DNA of 36,181 nt from Dolichospermum circinale AWQC310F (GCF_000426925.1 NZ_KE384674.1:206680-242860), one strand, 5' to 3'; numbered from the stretch's first letter, positions 1 through 8,670 are shown. Numbers and translations are program-made. The notes: a model not told the origin generated them from the sequence alone.

Positions 1-118
1 GTAGGAAATTCAATTGCTTCAGCCGCTTGTTTTAAAAATGTTTGTTTGCTATTGATTTTTTTTTACCGTGAAGATGGAAAACTTTTGTTCCTGTTTTAAG
101 TATTGTGTTATAATCAAT
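1..118 (-). pseudogene. Barstar-like RNase inhibitor, 5' part, frameshifted and cut by the window edge
   Basis: On the minus strand the frame ending at base 3 reads INSKQTFLKQAAEAIEFPT. This matches the N-terminal part of the barstar family, where a FL..A.A..FP segment precedes the YFG.NWDAL motif that would lie outside the window. Just upstream a second frame reads KVFHLHGKKK, the expected preceding beta strand. The two frames are joined only across a run of nine A (bases 56-64 on the plus strand as T), so the reading frame is off by one base. The upstream frame is closed by TGA at 119-121 and has no ATG, GTG or TTG. The gene is therefore either decayed or expressed by slippage with an unusual start. 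Family assignment comes from motif memory on a short stretch. Confidence 0.5.
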
Positions 119-143
119 TCAGAGTTAAAAGAGTAAAAATATC

Positions 144-572
144 ATGATTGTAACCGTTAACAATGCTCTTTCCAGAATTACACCCAAGTTAACTTATGAT
201 GTGTTGATTGAAAATCAAGAAGATGGCAAGGTTAAAGCTACACTGTTGAGTTTACCAGAATGTCAAGGTTTAGGTGCAAATAAAGAAGAAGCATTAAATA
301 ATCTTATTCAACTTTTTCAAGCCCGAAAACCAGAAATAGTAACTTTAGAAATCGAACCAGCTAAAACAGAACATCCTTGGCTGAAATTTGCGGGAATGCA
401 CAAGAATAATCCTCTTTTTAGTGAAACACTAGAATATATAGAAAATCAAGGTAATGCTTGGGATGTGCTAGAGGCATTAACAGGAACTATTGAAGCACCA
501 AGTGATTGGTCAAGTCAACATGATTTTTATTTATATGGTACTCCTAAACAGGACAATGAGATCAGAGAATGA
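144..572 (+). CDS. HicB-like antitoxin of a type II toxin-antitoxin pair
   Basis: A 142-residue soluble protein. Residues about 18-70 resemble the HicB/UPF0150 fold (strand, 'LPECQGLGANKEEALNNL', helix). The C-terminal half carries HPWLKFAGMHKNNPLF and GTIEAPSDWSSQHDFYLYGTP, the kind of tail found in cyanobacterial antitoxins that sit upstream of PIN toxins. Its stop overlaps the start of the PIN gene by four bases (ATGA), so the two are translationally coupled. The expected role is to bind and neutralise the downstream PIN ribonuclease and to repress the operon. The role follows from family and context; no DNA-binding motif is evident, so the autoregulation is assumed. Confidence 0.75.
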   Translation: MIVTVNNALSRITPKLTYDVLIENQEDGKVKATLLSLPECQGLGANKEEALNNLIQLFQARKPEIVTLEIEPAKTEHPWLKFAGMHKNNPLFSETLEYIENQGNAWDVLEALTGTIEAPSDWSSQHDFYLYGTPKQDNEIRE

Positions 573-991
573 ATCAGGAAAGACTATTTTTAGATACGGT
601 ATTTATTCAGGCTCTATTAAACAAGAATGATCAATATCATACTCAAGCAAAAGCATTATTACCAAGGGTGAAAAATGCCGTTGAAGTATGGGTGACAGAA
701 GCAGTTTTAATAGAAGTTGGTAATGCTTTAAGTGCAGTAAACCGCACAGCATCAGTTCAGTTTATTAATCAGTGTTATCAAACAGATAATATCAAAGTTG
801 TTAGTGTAGATACACCGCTTCTCATGGGTGCGCTGGAACTTTATCACAGTCGTCAAGATAAAGATTGGGGTTTAACAGATTGTATCTCATTTATTGTTAT
901 GCAAGATCAGGGTTTAATTTATGCAGTAACGGCTGATATTCATTTTGTTCAAGCTGGTTTTGTGGCTTTATTAAGGAAGCCAGAGAATTAA
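569..991 (+). CDS. PIN-domain ribonuclease toxin (VapC-like)
   Basis: A 140-residue protein filling one PIN domain. The acidic residues expected to bind the catalytic metal are visible: D9 in LFLDTVF, E49 in LIEVGNAL, D104 in WGLTDCISF, and D123 in VTADIHF. This is the normal length and order for VapC-type toxins, which cleave specific RNAs such as tRNA or mRNA until held by the cognate antitoxin. It overlaps the HicB-like gene by ATGA, giving the usual antitoxin-then-toxin order. The RNA target cannot be read from sequence. All four acidic positions are intact, so the toxin is probably active. Confidence 0.85.
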   Translation: MNQERLFLDTVFIQALLNKNDQYHTQAKALLPRVKNAVEVWVTEAVLIEVGNALSAVNRTASVQFINQCYQTDNIKVVSVDTPLLMGALELYHSRQDKDWGLTDCISFIVMQDQGLIYAVTADIHFVQAGFVALLRKPEN

Positions 992-1204
992 TTTACTCTG
1001 AGGATTTTCAGGATATTTTTTGTCCGGCTTGCGCCACGCTACGCTATCAGACAACCACAACAAACAATCTCCAAATAGTGAAAAAGTAACTTTACTGCTG
1101 GTGATATTTCAGTCCCTCTTCTTTTCCACCCATACCTGGAAGAGGACACAGAGGTGGAGAGAAAGGAGACTGTTAGATTTTATTTAGCAATGTTATTTTT
1201 ATAA

Positions 1205-2431
1205 TTATTCGCTTTTCATCCCTTTACTAAAAATCCGATAGTACAACCAGGTGCTAAATTCTTTGAGGGGAAATAGTATATAGGTCAAGGGGTTGACTGT
1301 GACGATAATATTTCTAAAATCTCGTTTGGCGAAAAATAAAATTCCCTTTGCTACTTGGGACGCTGACATGATACCATAGGGGTTTAATTGACTTTTGAAT
1401 GGTCCGCAAATTAATTTGCGAATTACACAATTTTGATCTAATCTTTTGAGGGTGACAATATCCCCTAATGCTCTTTTACTCAGTTCATACAAAGGGCTGA
1501 AGGCTGGAGAAACTTCTGCTTCTGATGTATTTACCCAAATTTCTTTGGTGGCTTTGTCTTGGGGTCCTCTGACGGTTGCAGAAAAAATATCTATCAATTC
1601 TAAGGCGGAAAATGTGTTAATTTGATAGGAGTTATAAATGGCGGTAAAATCTCTATTTCCATAGACATTTACCCCATGATTGATAATGAGAATATCAACT
1701 TTTTCTAAACTTTCCTGTAGTTGTGCTTCATTACCCAATTCCCATTTGATAACTTTAACACGCGGTTGAATTGTAATTTTTTCCGGGTTGGTTGTTAATG
1801 CCACCACTTTGGCGTTATGCTTTAATAATTCTCCTACTAGTGCTTGTCCTAATGCACCAGAAGCACCTGTTAAAGCTACGGTTTTACCTTTGAGAGAAAG
1901 CCCTGTTCCCAGAATTTTATCTACTAGGGGAAAAACACCACTATAGTAAGCATTAACATCATCAAAATGATGTCGCCAATGATAGCTTCTATTTACCCAC
2001 CAAACGGAGGGAATTGCGTCTAATGGTCCGGGTAAATGATTGTAGTCTGTATCTATTTTTCCCTGGAAATATCGCAGGGATGCACCGTATAAAAAAGTAA
2101 CAGCATAAGCGACTCCTAACCATAACCCCCATTGATGGGCTACTAAGGCAATTATTGTTAAAATGATTACTAGTATTACTGATTCGACGATATCGTGATA
2201 CAATTGGGAGTCTACGTAGGCTTTTTGGGAAATTAAAGTTAAATCCCGTTTATATACAGCATGATGTTTATTATGCCATTTCGCTAACCATGTTATTTGA
2301 TGGCACAAAGCATGATAAGCGTCTCTGACAATTTCCGCGAGTAGGAGGGAGGAAAATCCCCAGGTTGTGAATTGGATACAGTTATTTACTAAAATCGAGT
2401 CAATAGTTAAGCTTTGAGCCAAAATCATCAT
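1205..2431 (-). CDS. Bifunctional sterol desaturase-like / short-chain dehydrogenase
   Basis: A 408-residue fusion. The N-terminal membrane part (about 1-175) holds the histidine clusters of the fatty-acid hydroxylase/sterol desaturase di-iron family: H40-x3-H44, HNKHH at 53-57, and HWRHH at 151-155, with hydrophobic segments between them. The C-terminal part (about 180-400) is a Rossmann short-chain dehydrogenase with TGASGALG at 188-195, NHG at 251-253, and Y315-x3-K319 as the catalytic pair. The fusion is widespread in cyanobacteria and usually annotated as bifunctional. The combination suggests a lipid hydroxylated or desaturated in the membrane and then oxidised or reduced by the attached domain; the substrate is unknown. 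Two adjacent ATG codons make the start ambiguous by one residue. The next gene upstream is 27 bp away on the same strand. Confidence 0.85.
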   Translation of the reverse strand: MMILAQSLTIDSILVNNCIQFTTWGFSSLLLAEIVRDAYHALCHQITWLAKWHNKHHAVYKRDLTLISQKAYVDSQLYHDIVESVILVIILTIIALVAHQWGLWLGVAYAVTFLYGASLRYFQGKIDTDYNHLPGPLDAIPSVWWVNRSYHWRHHFDDVNAYYSGVFPLVDKILGTGLSLKGKTVALTGASGALGQALVGELLKHNAKVVALTTNPEKITIQPRVKVIKWELGNEAQLQESLEKVDILIINHGVNVYGNRDFTAIYNSYQINTFSALELIDIFSATVRGPQDKATKEIWVNTSEAEVSPAFSPLYELSKRALGDIVTLKRLDQNCVIRKLICGPFKSQLNPYGIMSASQVAKGILFFAKRDFRNIIVTVNPLTYILFPLKEFSTWLYYRIFSKGMKSE

Positions 2432-2458
2432 TTTCCTAGTAGTAGCACTTTTTCTGAA

Positions 2459-2914
2459 TTAAAGCAAGTTGTCTGATTGTGTGAGTTTTAAATATTGATC
2501 TGTCATTTCTGGTGTGAGAAATTCTATCATGACTCTATTTTCTACCCAAAATTCCATCACATCAAAGAAAGCACGACGACAACGGATAACTCTCCAACCT
2601 TCTCTATGACCAATTGCTTCTATTTGTTCTTGGGTAGAATCAACGGAAATGGCTGCATGAGTAGCTGTAAAATTGTTGGGGTGAGAAGTTTCTTGAAACT
2701 GACAACTTTGTTCTCCTTCACCAGGTTGGATGACAATTTTTAATGGATAAACTTCAATTCCTGTTCCGTATTTGTCGAGGGATAGCATCATGTAACTACC
2801 TGAATGAGGAGCGAAGGGAAGGACGTTTCCGTTCATGATTTCGGCGAGAACTGCGGCTGTATGTTGGGGATTTTCAGCAGCAATAGAAAAATGGTGAATC
2901 ATAAATTCATGCAA
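2459..2914 (-). CDS. VOC (glyoxalase-like) superfamily protein
   Basis: A 151-residue protein beginning MHEFMIHHFSIAAENPQHTA, where 'IHHFSIAAENP..TAA.LAEI' is the first beta-alpha unit of a vicinal-oxygen-chelate (glyoxalase/bleomycin-resistance) fold. A second unit starts near 'NFTATHAAISVDSTQEQIEAI', with a strand followed by a helix as in VOC proteins. Near the end 'DVMEFWVENRVMIEFLTPEM' gives the closing strands. H8 and a late Glu could be metal ligands, but the set is not complete enough to be sure. It lies 27 bp upstream of the desaturase/SDR gene on the same strand and may be co-transcribed with it. The reaction is unknown. Confidence 0.6.
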   Translation of the reverse strand: MHEFMIHHFSIAAENPQHTAAVLAEIMNGNVLPFAPHSGSYMMLSLDKYGTGIEVYPLKIVIQPGEGEQSCQFQETSHPNNFTATHAAISVDSTQEQIEAIGHREGWRVIRCRRAFFDVMEFWVENRVMIEFLTPEMTDQYLKLTQSDNLL

Positions 2915-2958
2915 TTATTGTGTATTTTTTCTGACCTATTATAGCACAATCAATGCTT

Positions 2959-3387
2959 TTAGCGATCGCTAATTTGCTCAATTAATCGCTGTTCTAGTAA
3001 ATCCAATAATCCATCTACATCTTTTCCTATTTGATGAAAACAGGCTTCTGGTGATGATTTGGGTGCGAATTGAATTAGTTTAATTTCTCCTTTACCAATT
3101 CCAATCATGACTACCTCTGTTTCGGGTTTATTATTATCAATAATTCCCAAAATTTCTTGGAGACGATTTTCAACTCGCTCATTCAACTTTTCTATTTCGG
3201 ATTGGGGACAATAAACAAAATGGGGAGTGGGTTGGAAATCAATACCGATAGTTCCCTGACTATTGCCATTTTCTAACCACAACCCCCAAAAAAGTGCAGC
3301 TAGTTCTGGCTGATTGTTTTTGACAAATTTATCTAATTGTCTGCGCCATTTATTGTCTTCTGTTTCTGGTTGGGGAATACTAAACAT
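2959..3387 (-). CDS. ccmS: Probable beta-carboxysome assembly chaperone CcmS
   Basis: A 142-residue soluble protein with the opening pattern ETEDNKWRRQLDKFVKNNQ, then LAALFWGLWLENG, GTIGIDFQPTPHFVYCP and VENRLQEILGIIDNN. I recognise this as a cyanobacteria-specific conserved family that has recently been named CcmS, a chaperone binding shell protein CcmK1 during beta-carboxysome assembly. The name rests on recall of the family's sequence pattern rather than a search. It is a single-domain protein without signal peptide or membrane segment. No other ccm gene lies in the window, which is normal for this family. If the name is wrong it is still a conserved cyanobacterial protein of unknown function. 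Confidence 0.5.
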   Translation of the reverse strand: MFSIPQPETEDNKWRRQLDKFVKNNQPELAALFWGLWLENGNSQGTIGIDFQPTPHFVYCPQSEIEKLNERVENRLQEILGIIDNNKPETEVVMIGIGKGEIKLIQFAPKSSPEACFHQIGKDVDGLLDLLEQRLIEQISDR

Positions 3388-3454
3388 GATCGTTAATTGG
3401 TAATTTTATTTGGTTATTAGGTACTTGTTATGCTAAACCGAGAAGTTGAGAGAA

Positions 3455-3487
3455 GGGAACAGGGAACAGGGAACAGGGAACAGGGAA
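3455..3487. repeat. Tandem heptanucleotide repeat (GGGAACA)4 plus partial unit
   Basis: Four perfect GGGAACA units at 3455-3482 and a partial GGGAA follow the stop of the four-helix-bundle gene. Two more units in inverted orientation (TGTTCCCTGTTCCC) lie at 3862-3875, just upstream of that gene's start. Short tandem heptamers of this kind (STRR) are typical of filamentous cyanobacteria. Confidence 0.9.
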
Positions 3488-3492
3488 AAAAA

Positions 3493-3855
3493 TTAATTTT
3501 CTAGTTTTTTAATAAGACTAATAATCATTCTGCCTTCTTCTTTTAATAAATTAAGAATCATTTCTACATCCTTTTCTGAACATAATCCTACTCGGTGATA
3601 TAAAATTAGATGAGTTTCTAATTCATTAACTGACCCTTGGGCTATGCTTAAAAATCTTATATATTCTCCTCTATATCTTCGTCCATATCCTTCAGATATA
3701 TTAGCGGGAATAGATACAGCACTTCTTCTAACTTGTTGAACCATACCATATAACTCATCCTTGGGAAAAAGTTTAGTAAGGAAATAGCATCTTTGAGCAA
3801 TATCCATCCCTTTTTGCCAAATTATCAAGTCTTTAAAGTCATTAATATCTGACAT
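3493..3855 (-). CDS. Four-helix-bundle protein (23S rRNA intervening-sequence type)
   Basis: A 120-residue all-helical protein. The pattern DFKDLIIWQKGMDIA, LPKDELYGMVQQVRRSAVSIPANISEGYGR and 'RFLSIAQGSVNELETHL' is diagnostic of the four-helix-bundle family first found inside 23S rRNA intervening sequences and later throughout bacteria as free-standing genes. The domain forms a pentameric basic barrel in known members and can bind nucleic acid. Here it is free-standing: no reverse transcriptase, template repeat or rRNA is adjacent, so it is not the Avd partner of a diversity-generating retroelement. It is flanked on both sides by inverted GGGAACA heptamers. Function unknown. Confidence 0.85.
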   Translation of the reverse strand: MSDINDFKDLIIWQKGMDIAQRCYFLTKLFPKDELYGMVQQVRRSAVSIPANISEGYGRRYRGEYIRFLSIAQGSVNELETHLILYHRVGLCSEKDVEMILNLLKEEGRMIISLIKKLEN

Positions 3856-3937
3856 TCCTTCTGTTCCCTGTTCCCAGTTAAGAGTTCCCTCCAGTTTATC
3901 ATACTAACTCCGGTAGAGTCTTTTATGATAATTTTCT

Positions 3938-5746
3938 CTATTTTAACCCAGATTGCACCAGCCAGAGACTGGTGTAAATGCCATTTTTTTCTAACAGTTG
4001 TTCATGAGTTCCTGCTTCTACTAATTTACCATGTTCCATGACATAAATACAATCAGCATTGCGAATTGTTGAAAGACGATGAGCTATAGCTATAGTAGTT
4101 CTATTGACCGTAATTCGTTCTAGGGAACGTTGAATTGCGGCCTCAGTTTCATTGTCTACTGCTGAAGTAGCTTCATCTAAAATCAGAATTGGTGGATCTT
4201 TTAATACTGCGCGAGCGATCGCAATTCGTTGTCTTTGTCCTCCAGATAATTTTTGTCCTCTTTCCCCTACTATTGTCTCATAACCTTGGGGTAAATTCAT
4301 AATAAAATCATGAGCTTCTGCTATTTTTGCGGCCATGATGATCTCTTCATTAGTAGCAGTGAAAGTACCATAGGCTATATTTTCTCCCACTGTACCATGA
4401 AATAGAAATACATCTTGACTGACTAAACCAATAGCGCGGCGTAAATCTCGTAAATTTAACTGTTGTAAATCAATTCCATCCAGAGTGATTTTACCATTTT
4501 GTACTTCATAAAAACGCAGTAATAACTTAACTAAAGTGCTTTTACCTGAACCTGTTGAACCGACAATAGCAATTGTATTTCCCGCTGGAATTTCTAAAGA
4601 TAAGTTTTTGATAATTGGGTTTCTATTCTGATAAGCAAAGCTGACATTTTTAAATTCTAAAGCTCCCCGAATCATATCTATGGGTAAATCAATATTTCCC
4701 CCAGGAATTGTCATAGGAGTATCTAATAAATCCATGACTCGATTAGTAGAAGCCATAGCTCTTTGATATAAATCAAAAGTATCTCCTAATCTGGTTAATG
4801 GCCATAATAAAAGCTGTACTAAAAACACCAAAGAACTATAAGCACCGACAGCCAATCTTCCCGCTACTGTTTCCATACCGCCGAATAATAGCAATATTGT
4901 AAAAGCTATTAAAATGAACATCCGAATGATGGGAATATAAGCCGCAGATAAGGCGATCGCTACTGCATTACTTTGACGATAAGCATTACTTTCTAATTCT
5001 ACACGAGCAGATTCATAATCTTCGGCTGTAAAACTTTTAATGGTAGTAATTCCGCTCAAATTATTAGACAATCTGCTATTTAATAAACCTACTTTTTCCC
5101 GAACATCAGCATAACGAGGAGCGAGAAATTTCTGAAAAACTATCGAACCACCGAGAATAAAAGGCATGGGTAAAATTGCCATCCCAGCCACACTAGGAGC
5201 TAAAATAAAAAATGCACCACCAACGATGATAATAGTTGTAGTGACTTGAATAATATCATTTGCACCCACATCTAAAAACCGCTCTAATTGGTTAATATCA
5301 TCACTGAGGATAGACATTAAACCTCCCGTACTGCGTTCTTCAAAATAGGCTAATTCTAATTCTTGCAGGTGTTTATATGCGGACAATCTTAAATTATGTT
5401 GAATATTCTGCCCCAAATTGCGCCATAATAATTTATAAACATATTCAAACAATGATTCCAACACCCAAGTAATCACCGTCAACAAGGATAAAATCAGGAA
5501 TTGCCCATAAATATCCTTGACACCTAACCCAGCAATGATAGAATTATCTTGCTTAACTACCACATCCACCGCAATCCCAATTAATACAGGTGGTGCTAAA
5601 TCAAAAACTTTATTCAGGATAGAAGCGCCAATGGCCAGCCGAATTTGTTTAGTATACTTGTGTCCATACTTAAATAAACGCTGGAGAGGATGTACAGAAT
5701 TTGTACGTCTTTGTGATAAGCGGGGAGATTTTAATGGTATATTCAC
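3938..5746 (-). CDS. ABC exporter, fused membrane and ATPase domains (MsbA-like)
   Basis: A 602-residue half-transporter. Residues about 35-330 contain roughly six membrane helices of the type 1 exporter fold; about 362-600 form the ATPase. Visible motifs are Walker [10 protein letters not shown] (396-404), Q-loop [10 protein letters not shown], signature LSGGQ (501-505), Walker B ILILDE (521-526), and the switch His in AIAHRLS (H557). All are intact, so a homodimer should be active. It would export a lipid, peptide or drug across the inner membrane, but the substrate cannot be inferred from this sequence. It stands alone, with an 83-bp gap to the four-helix-bundle gene. Length and layout match multidrug/lipid exporters. 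The start is placed at ATG 5746, giving a basic cytoplasmic N-terminus. Confidence 0.9.
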   Translation of the reverse strand: MNIPLKSPRLSQRRTNSVHPLQRLFKYGHKYTKQIRLAIGASILNKVFDLAPPVLIGIAVDVVVKQDNSIIAGLGVKDIYGQFLILSLLTVITWVLESLFEYVYKLLWRNLGQNIQHNLRLSAYKHLQELELAYFEERSTGGLMSILSDDINQLERFLDVGANDIIQVTTTIIIVGGAFFILAPSVAGMAILPMPFILGGSIVFQKFLAPRYADVREKVGLLNSRLSNNLSGITTIKSFTAEDYESARVELESNAYRQSNAVAIALSAAYIPIIRMFILIAFTILLLFGGMETVAGRLAVGAYSSLVFLVQLLLWPLTRLGDTFDLYQRAMASTNRVMDLLDTPMTIPGGNIDLPIDMIRGALEFKNVSFAYQNRNPIIKNLSLEIPAGNTIAIVGSTGSGKSTLVKLLLRFYEVQNGKITLDGIDLQQLNLRDLRRAIGLVSQDVFLFHGTVGENIAYGTFTATNEEIIMAAKIAEAHDFIMNLPQGYETIVGERGQKLSGGQRQRIAIARAVLKDPPILILDEATSAVDNETEAAIQRSLERITVNRTTIAIAHRLSTIRNADCIYVMEHGKLVEAGTHEQLLEKNGIYTSLWLVQSGLK

Positions 5747-6162
5747 ATTAATTGCTAATTATTAATTGCTAATTACTTACAATTAATATTACCACATAAT
5801 CAAGTTAATCAGTTATGAAAATTGAAATAATAGATACAGTTATCTTCCGTCAGGAATAAATTGGCATCTATCGTCATCGAACCTTGACGATTATTGTTAA
5901 CTACTAATTTGGCAAACTCCAGTTTTAGCAATTATATTAGAAAAATATTATCGTCAAAATTATTCTCCAGCAAAACCAGAGCGTTAATCAACGGTATAAT
6001 GACATTGCCTAGAAACAAGATGTGCTAATTTTACCGGCAATTATTAGCTTTTTTAGAGCGGAATATGTCATATCAATCTTGATTTTGTTCAAAAATGCTA
6101 GTAATGTGATCAAATCTCACTCCCACAACCTAAACCAGACGTAAAACTAGACAAATCATATT
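5747..6162. other. Intergenic region between divergent genes
   Basis: This 416-base AT-rich stretch separates the divergent ABC exporter and DUF1824 genes and should hold both promoters. It shows a direct repetition of ATTGCTAATTA near 5751-5774 and a small dyad ATCGTCA/TGACGAT (5870-5876 and 5885-5891, 8-nt loop) that could be an operator. I see no convincing ORF or RNA gene. Confidence 0.5.
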
Positions 6163-6579
6163 ATGTCTACTCCCAATTATCAGCAACTCTCACTCCCAGA
6201 AGCCAGGAAAATACTCAACAAATTCAACTGTCTGGATATCGCTCCCATTCTGAAACCGTCGGAGAAAATTCCCACCCGGGAGGCATTAATTTTTGTCACC
6301 AGTCTGACTGATTATCAAATTTTAGGTATTTGTGCTGATACAGCCGAAGAGGGAATTTTAGCCATGAAAACCTATTCTCGTGCCTTGGGTTATCAACCAC
6401 CAACTGATTTACCGCAACCAGAAGGACCAGTTTACATCAAATTAAATGGCAAAAATGGCTTGTGTTATCTCGATTCCTATTCTGGTCATCATCGGGGAGT
6501 GCTAGTATCTTGTCAGTCCTATCAAGAGGGAGGAGTTAACGAAATGTATGGACATTTACCCCTCGATTTATTTGTCTAG
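6163..6579 (+). CDS. DUF1824 family protein
   Basis: A 138-residue protein that matches the cyanobacterial DUF1824 family: an N-terminal helix 'LSLPEARKILNKFNCLDIAPIL', a central 'LIFVTSLTDYQILGICADTAEEGILAMKTY', and a C-terminal 'PVYIKLNGKNGLCYLDSYSGHHRGVLVS' ending in HLPLDLFV. There is no signal peptide and no recognisable catalytic motif. The family is conserved in cyanobacteria and its function is unknown. It lies 70 bp upstream of the ABC-F gene on the same strand, with a palindromic repeat between them, so co-transcription is possible but not certain. Confidence 0.85.
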   Translation: MSTPNYQQLSLPEARKILNKFNCLDIAPILKPSEKIPTREALIFVTSLTDYQILGICADTAEEGILAMKTYSRALGYQPPTDLPQPEGPVYIKLNGKNGLCYLDSYSGHHRGVLVSCQSYQEGGVNEMYGHLPLDLFV

Positions 6580-6601
6580 AATTTCGTTTATAATCGTCTT
6601 T

Positions 6602-6621
6602 AGGGTGGGCATTGCCCACCT
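6602..6621. repeat. Short palindromic repeat (GGTGGGCA-T-TGCCCACC)
   Basis: Perfect 8-bp arms at 6604-6611 and 6613-6620 separated by one base, just after the DUF1824 stop. It is one of the small hairpin repeats scattered in cyanobacterial intergenic DNA and might attenuate transcription into the ABC-F gene. Confidence 0.75.
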
Positions 6622-6649
6622 CATTCTTAATCACTAGTTACCAGATAAT

Positions 6650-8554
6650 ATGAGCATTGTTACATTACAGTCAGTTAAAAAAGATTTTGGCATTAAAGAA
6701 CTCTTAAAAGATGCTAATTTTAGTCTTGATACTAATGACAAAGTTGGTTTAATTGGTACTAATGGTTCTGGTAAATCAACTTTATTAAAAATGATCGCCG
6801 GCTTAGAATCAATTGATAGCGGTCAAATTTTAGTTAATTCCGGTGCGAAAATTGTTTACTTACCCCAACAGCCAGATATAGACGAAAATCACACAGTTTT
6901 AGAACAGGTATTTGCTGACAGTGGTGAACAAATGCACCTAGTTAAAGAGTACGAAGAATTGTCTGATAAATTGGCACATTATCCCGATGATAGTCAATTA
7001 ATGTCTCGTCTTTCCAGTGTAATGCAGCGCATGGATGCCACAGGTGCATGGGAAGTAGAAACCAACGCTAAAATCATTTTAACAAAACTAGGAATTGCTG
7101 ATTTTGATGTGAAAGTTGGCACATTATCAGGGGGATATCGCAAGCGCATTGCTTTAGCCGCAGCCCTCATATCAGAACCTGATTTATTATTAATGGATGA
7201 ACCGACAAACCATCTTGATGCCCTGTCTGTAGAATGGTTACAAAGTTATTTAAATCGCTATCGTGGCGCACTTTTATTAATTACCCATGATCGTTATTTT
7301 CTAGATAGAGTTACTAATAAAATTATCGAAATTGATCGCGGTGATATTTACACTTATACTGGTAATTATTCCTATTATCTAGAAAAAAAGGCCTTAGCTG
7401 AAGAGTCCGCTATTAGCACTCAACGGAAACATCAAGGAATTTTACGACGAGAATTAGAATGGTTGAAAAAAGGACCAAAAGCTAGAAGTACAAAGCAAAA
7501 AGCCAGAATTGAACGCGCTCATGCTTTGCGAGATACTGAGTTTAAACAACTTAATGGTAAGGTTGATATTTCTACCATTGGTCGTCGTATTGGTAAGAAA
7601 GTTATTGACATCAAAAATGTTAGTAAAGCCTACAATGGTAGAACCTTAATTAAGGATTTTACTTATGAATTTAGTCCAGAAGATAGAATTGGTATTATTG
7701 GTGAAAATGGTGCAGGAAAATCTACCTTGATGGATATTATTACCGCCAGAATTAAACCAGATTCTGGTATTGTAGAAATTGGTAGTACCATTCATATTGG
7801 TTATTTTAACCAACATTCAGAAGAATTGTTAACGGCTGTGAATGAAGATCAGCGCGTGATTGATTATATTAAAGAAGAAGGAGAATTTATTGAAATATCC
7901 GACGGAACTAAAATCACTGCTTCCCAAATGTTAGAGAGATTTTTGTTTCCGGGAAATCAACAATATGCACCCATTCATAAACTTTCTGGCGGAGAAAAAC
8001 GTCGTTTATTCCTATTGCGTATTCTCATTAGTGCGCCCAATGTCTTGATTTTAGATGAACCGACTAATGATTTAGATGTCCAAACATTAGCAGTATTAGA
8101 AGATTATCTGGAAGATTTTAATGGTTGTGTAATTGTAGTTTCCCATGATCGTTACTTTTTAGATCGGACAGTAGATACAATTTTCGCTTTGGAAGCAGGG
8201 GGAAGTTTACGTCAATATCCGGGGAATTATTCTATTTATTTAGATTATAAAAAATCTGAGGAAGCTCAACCACAGGAAACAGCAAAGGCTGTCATTGTCG
8301 AAAAGGTGACATCTCCAGTTATAGAGACTAAAAAACGCCGCAGGTTATCTAATTGGGAAAGACGGGAATTTGCAGAATTAGAAGGAAAAATTGCCAAATT
8401 AGAAGCTGAGAAAACAGCATTAGAAAAAAAATTAGCAACTATGGCGGGGAATTATAGCGAAGTACAAAAACTTTATGAACAGGTGGAAACCCTCAAGAAA
8501 AATATTGATGTAGCCACGGAACGTTGGTTAGAATTAGCGGAAATGGAGTCTTAG
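6650..8554 (+). CDS. uup: ABC-F family ATPase (Uup-like)
   Basis: A 634-residue soluble protein with two ABC ATPase domains and no membrane segment. Domain 1 has Walker A GTNGSGKST (36-44), signature LSGGYRKRIAL and Walker B LLLMDEPTNHLD. Domain 2 has GENGAGKST, LSGGEKRRLFLL and VLILDEPTNDLD. The linker 'GILRRELEWLKKGPKARSTKQKARIERA' and a C-terminal Lys/Glu-rich coiled coil after RRRLSNWERREFAELEGK match Uup, whose C-terminus binds DNA or ribosomes. Length equals the 635 residues typical of Uup. ABC-F proteins act on the ribosome rather than in transport, and Uup also affects precise excision of transposons. The subgroup call rests on the linker and the tail. Confidence 0.85.
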   Translation: MSIVTLQSVKKDFGIKELLKDANFSLDTNDKVGLIGTNGSGKSTLLKMIAGLESIDSGQILVNSGAKIVYLPQQPDIDENHTVLEQVFADSGEQMHLVKEYEELSDKLAHYPDDSQLMSRLSSVMQRMDATGAWEVETNAKIILTKLGIADFDVKVGTLSGGYRKRIALAAALISEPDLLLMDEPTNHLDALSVEWLQSYLNRYRGALLLITHDRYFLDRVTNKIIEIDRGDIYTYTGNYSYYLEKKALAEESAISTQRKHQGILRRELEWLKKGPKARSTKQKARIERAHALRDTEFKQLNGKVDISTIGRRIGKKVIDIKNVSKAYNGRTLIKDFTYEFSPEDRIGIIGENGAGKSTLMDIITARIKPDSGIVEIGSTIHIGYFNQHSEELLTAVNEDQRVIDYIKEEGEFIEISDGTKITASQMLERFLFPGNQQYAPIHKLSGGEKRRLFLLRILISAPNVLILDEPTNDLDVQTLAVLEDYLEDFNGCVIVVSHDRYFLDRTVDTIFALEAGGSLRQYPGNYSIYLDYKKSEEAQPQETAKAVIVEKVTSPVIETKKRRRLSNWERREFAELEGKIAKLEAEKTALEKKLATMAGNYSEVQKLYEQVETLKKNIDVATERWLELAEMES

Positions 8555-8597
8555 GTTGCAATTGAATTAATCCTCTTGTTGAAATCTTCAAATATAC

Positions 8598-8630
8598 GTA
8601 GGGTGGGTTAGCGACAGCGTAACCCACCAT
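8598..8630. repeat. 33-bp palindromic repeat, copy 1
   Basis: A hairpin with arms GGTGGGTTA (8602-8610) and TAACCCACC (8620-8628). Its whole 33 bases recur as an exact reverse complement at 9359-9391, so the two copies form a perfect long inverted repeat flanking the 9160-9318 peptide gene. Confidence 0.9.
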
Positions 8631-8670
8631 CTGATTAGGTAGTTATGTAAAATAAATTGCATATCTCATA

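Noticed and set aside
3455-3487. CRISPR or VNTR regulator
   Set aside because: Only a 7-bp tandem with no spacers, typical cyanobacterial STRR.
3493-3855. Avd protein of a diversity-generating retroelement
   Set aside because: No reverse transcriptase or template/variable repeat pair is present.
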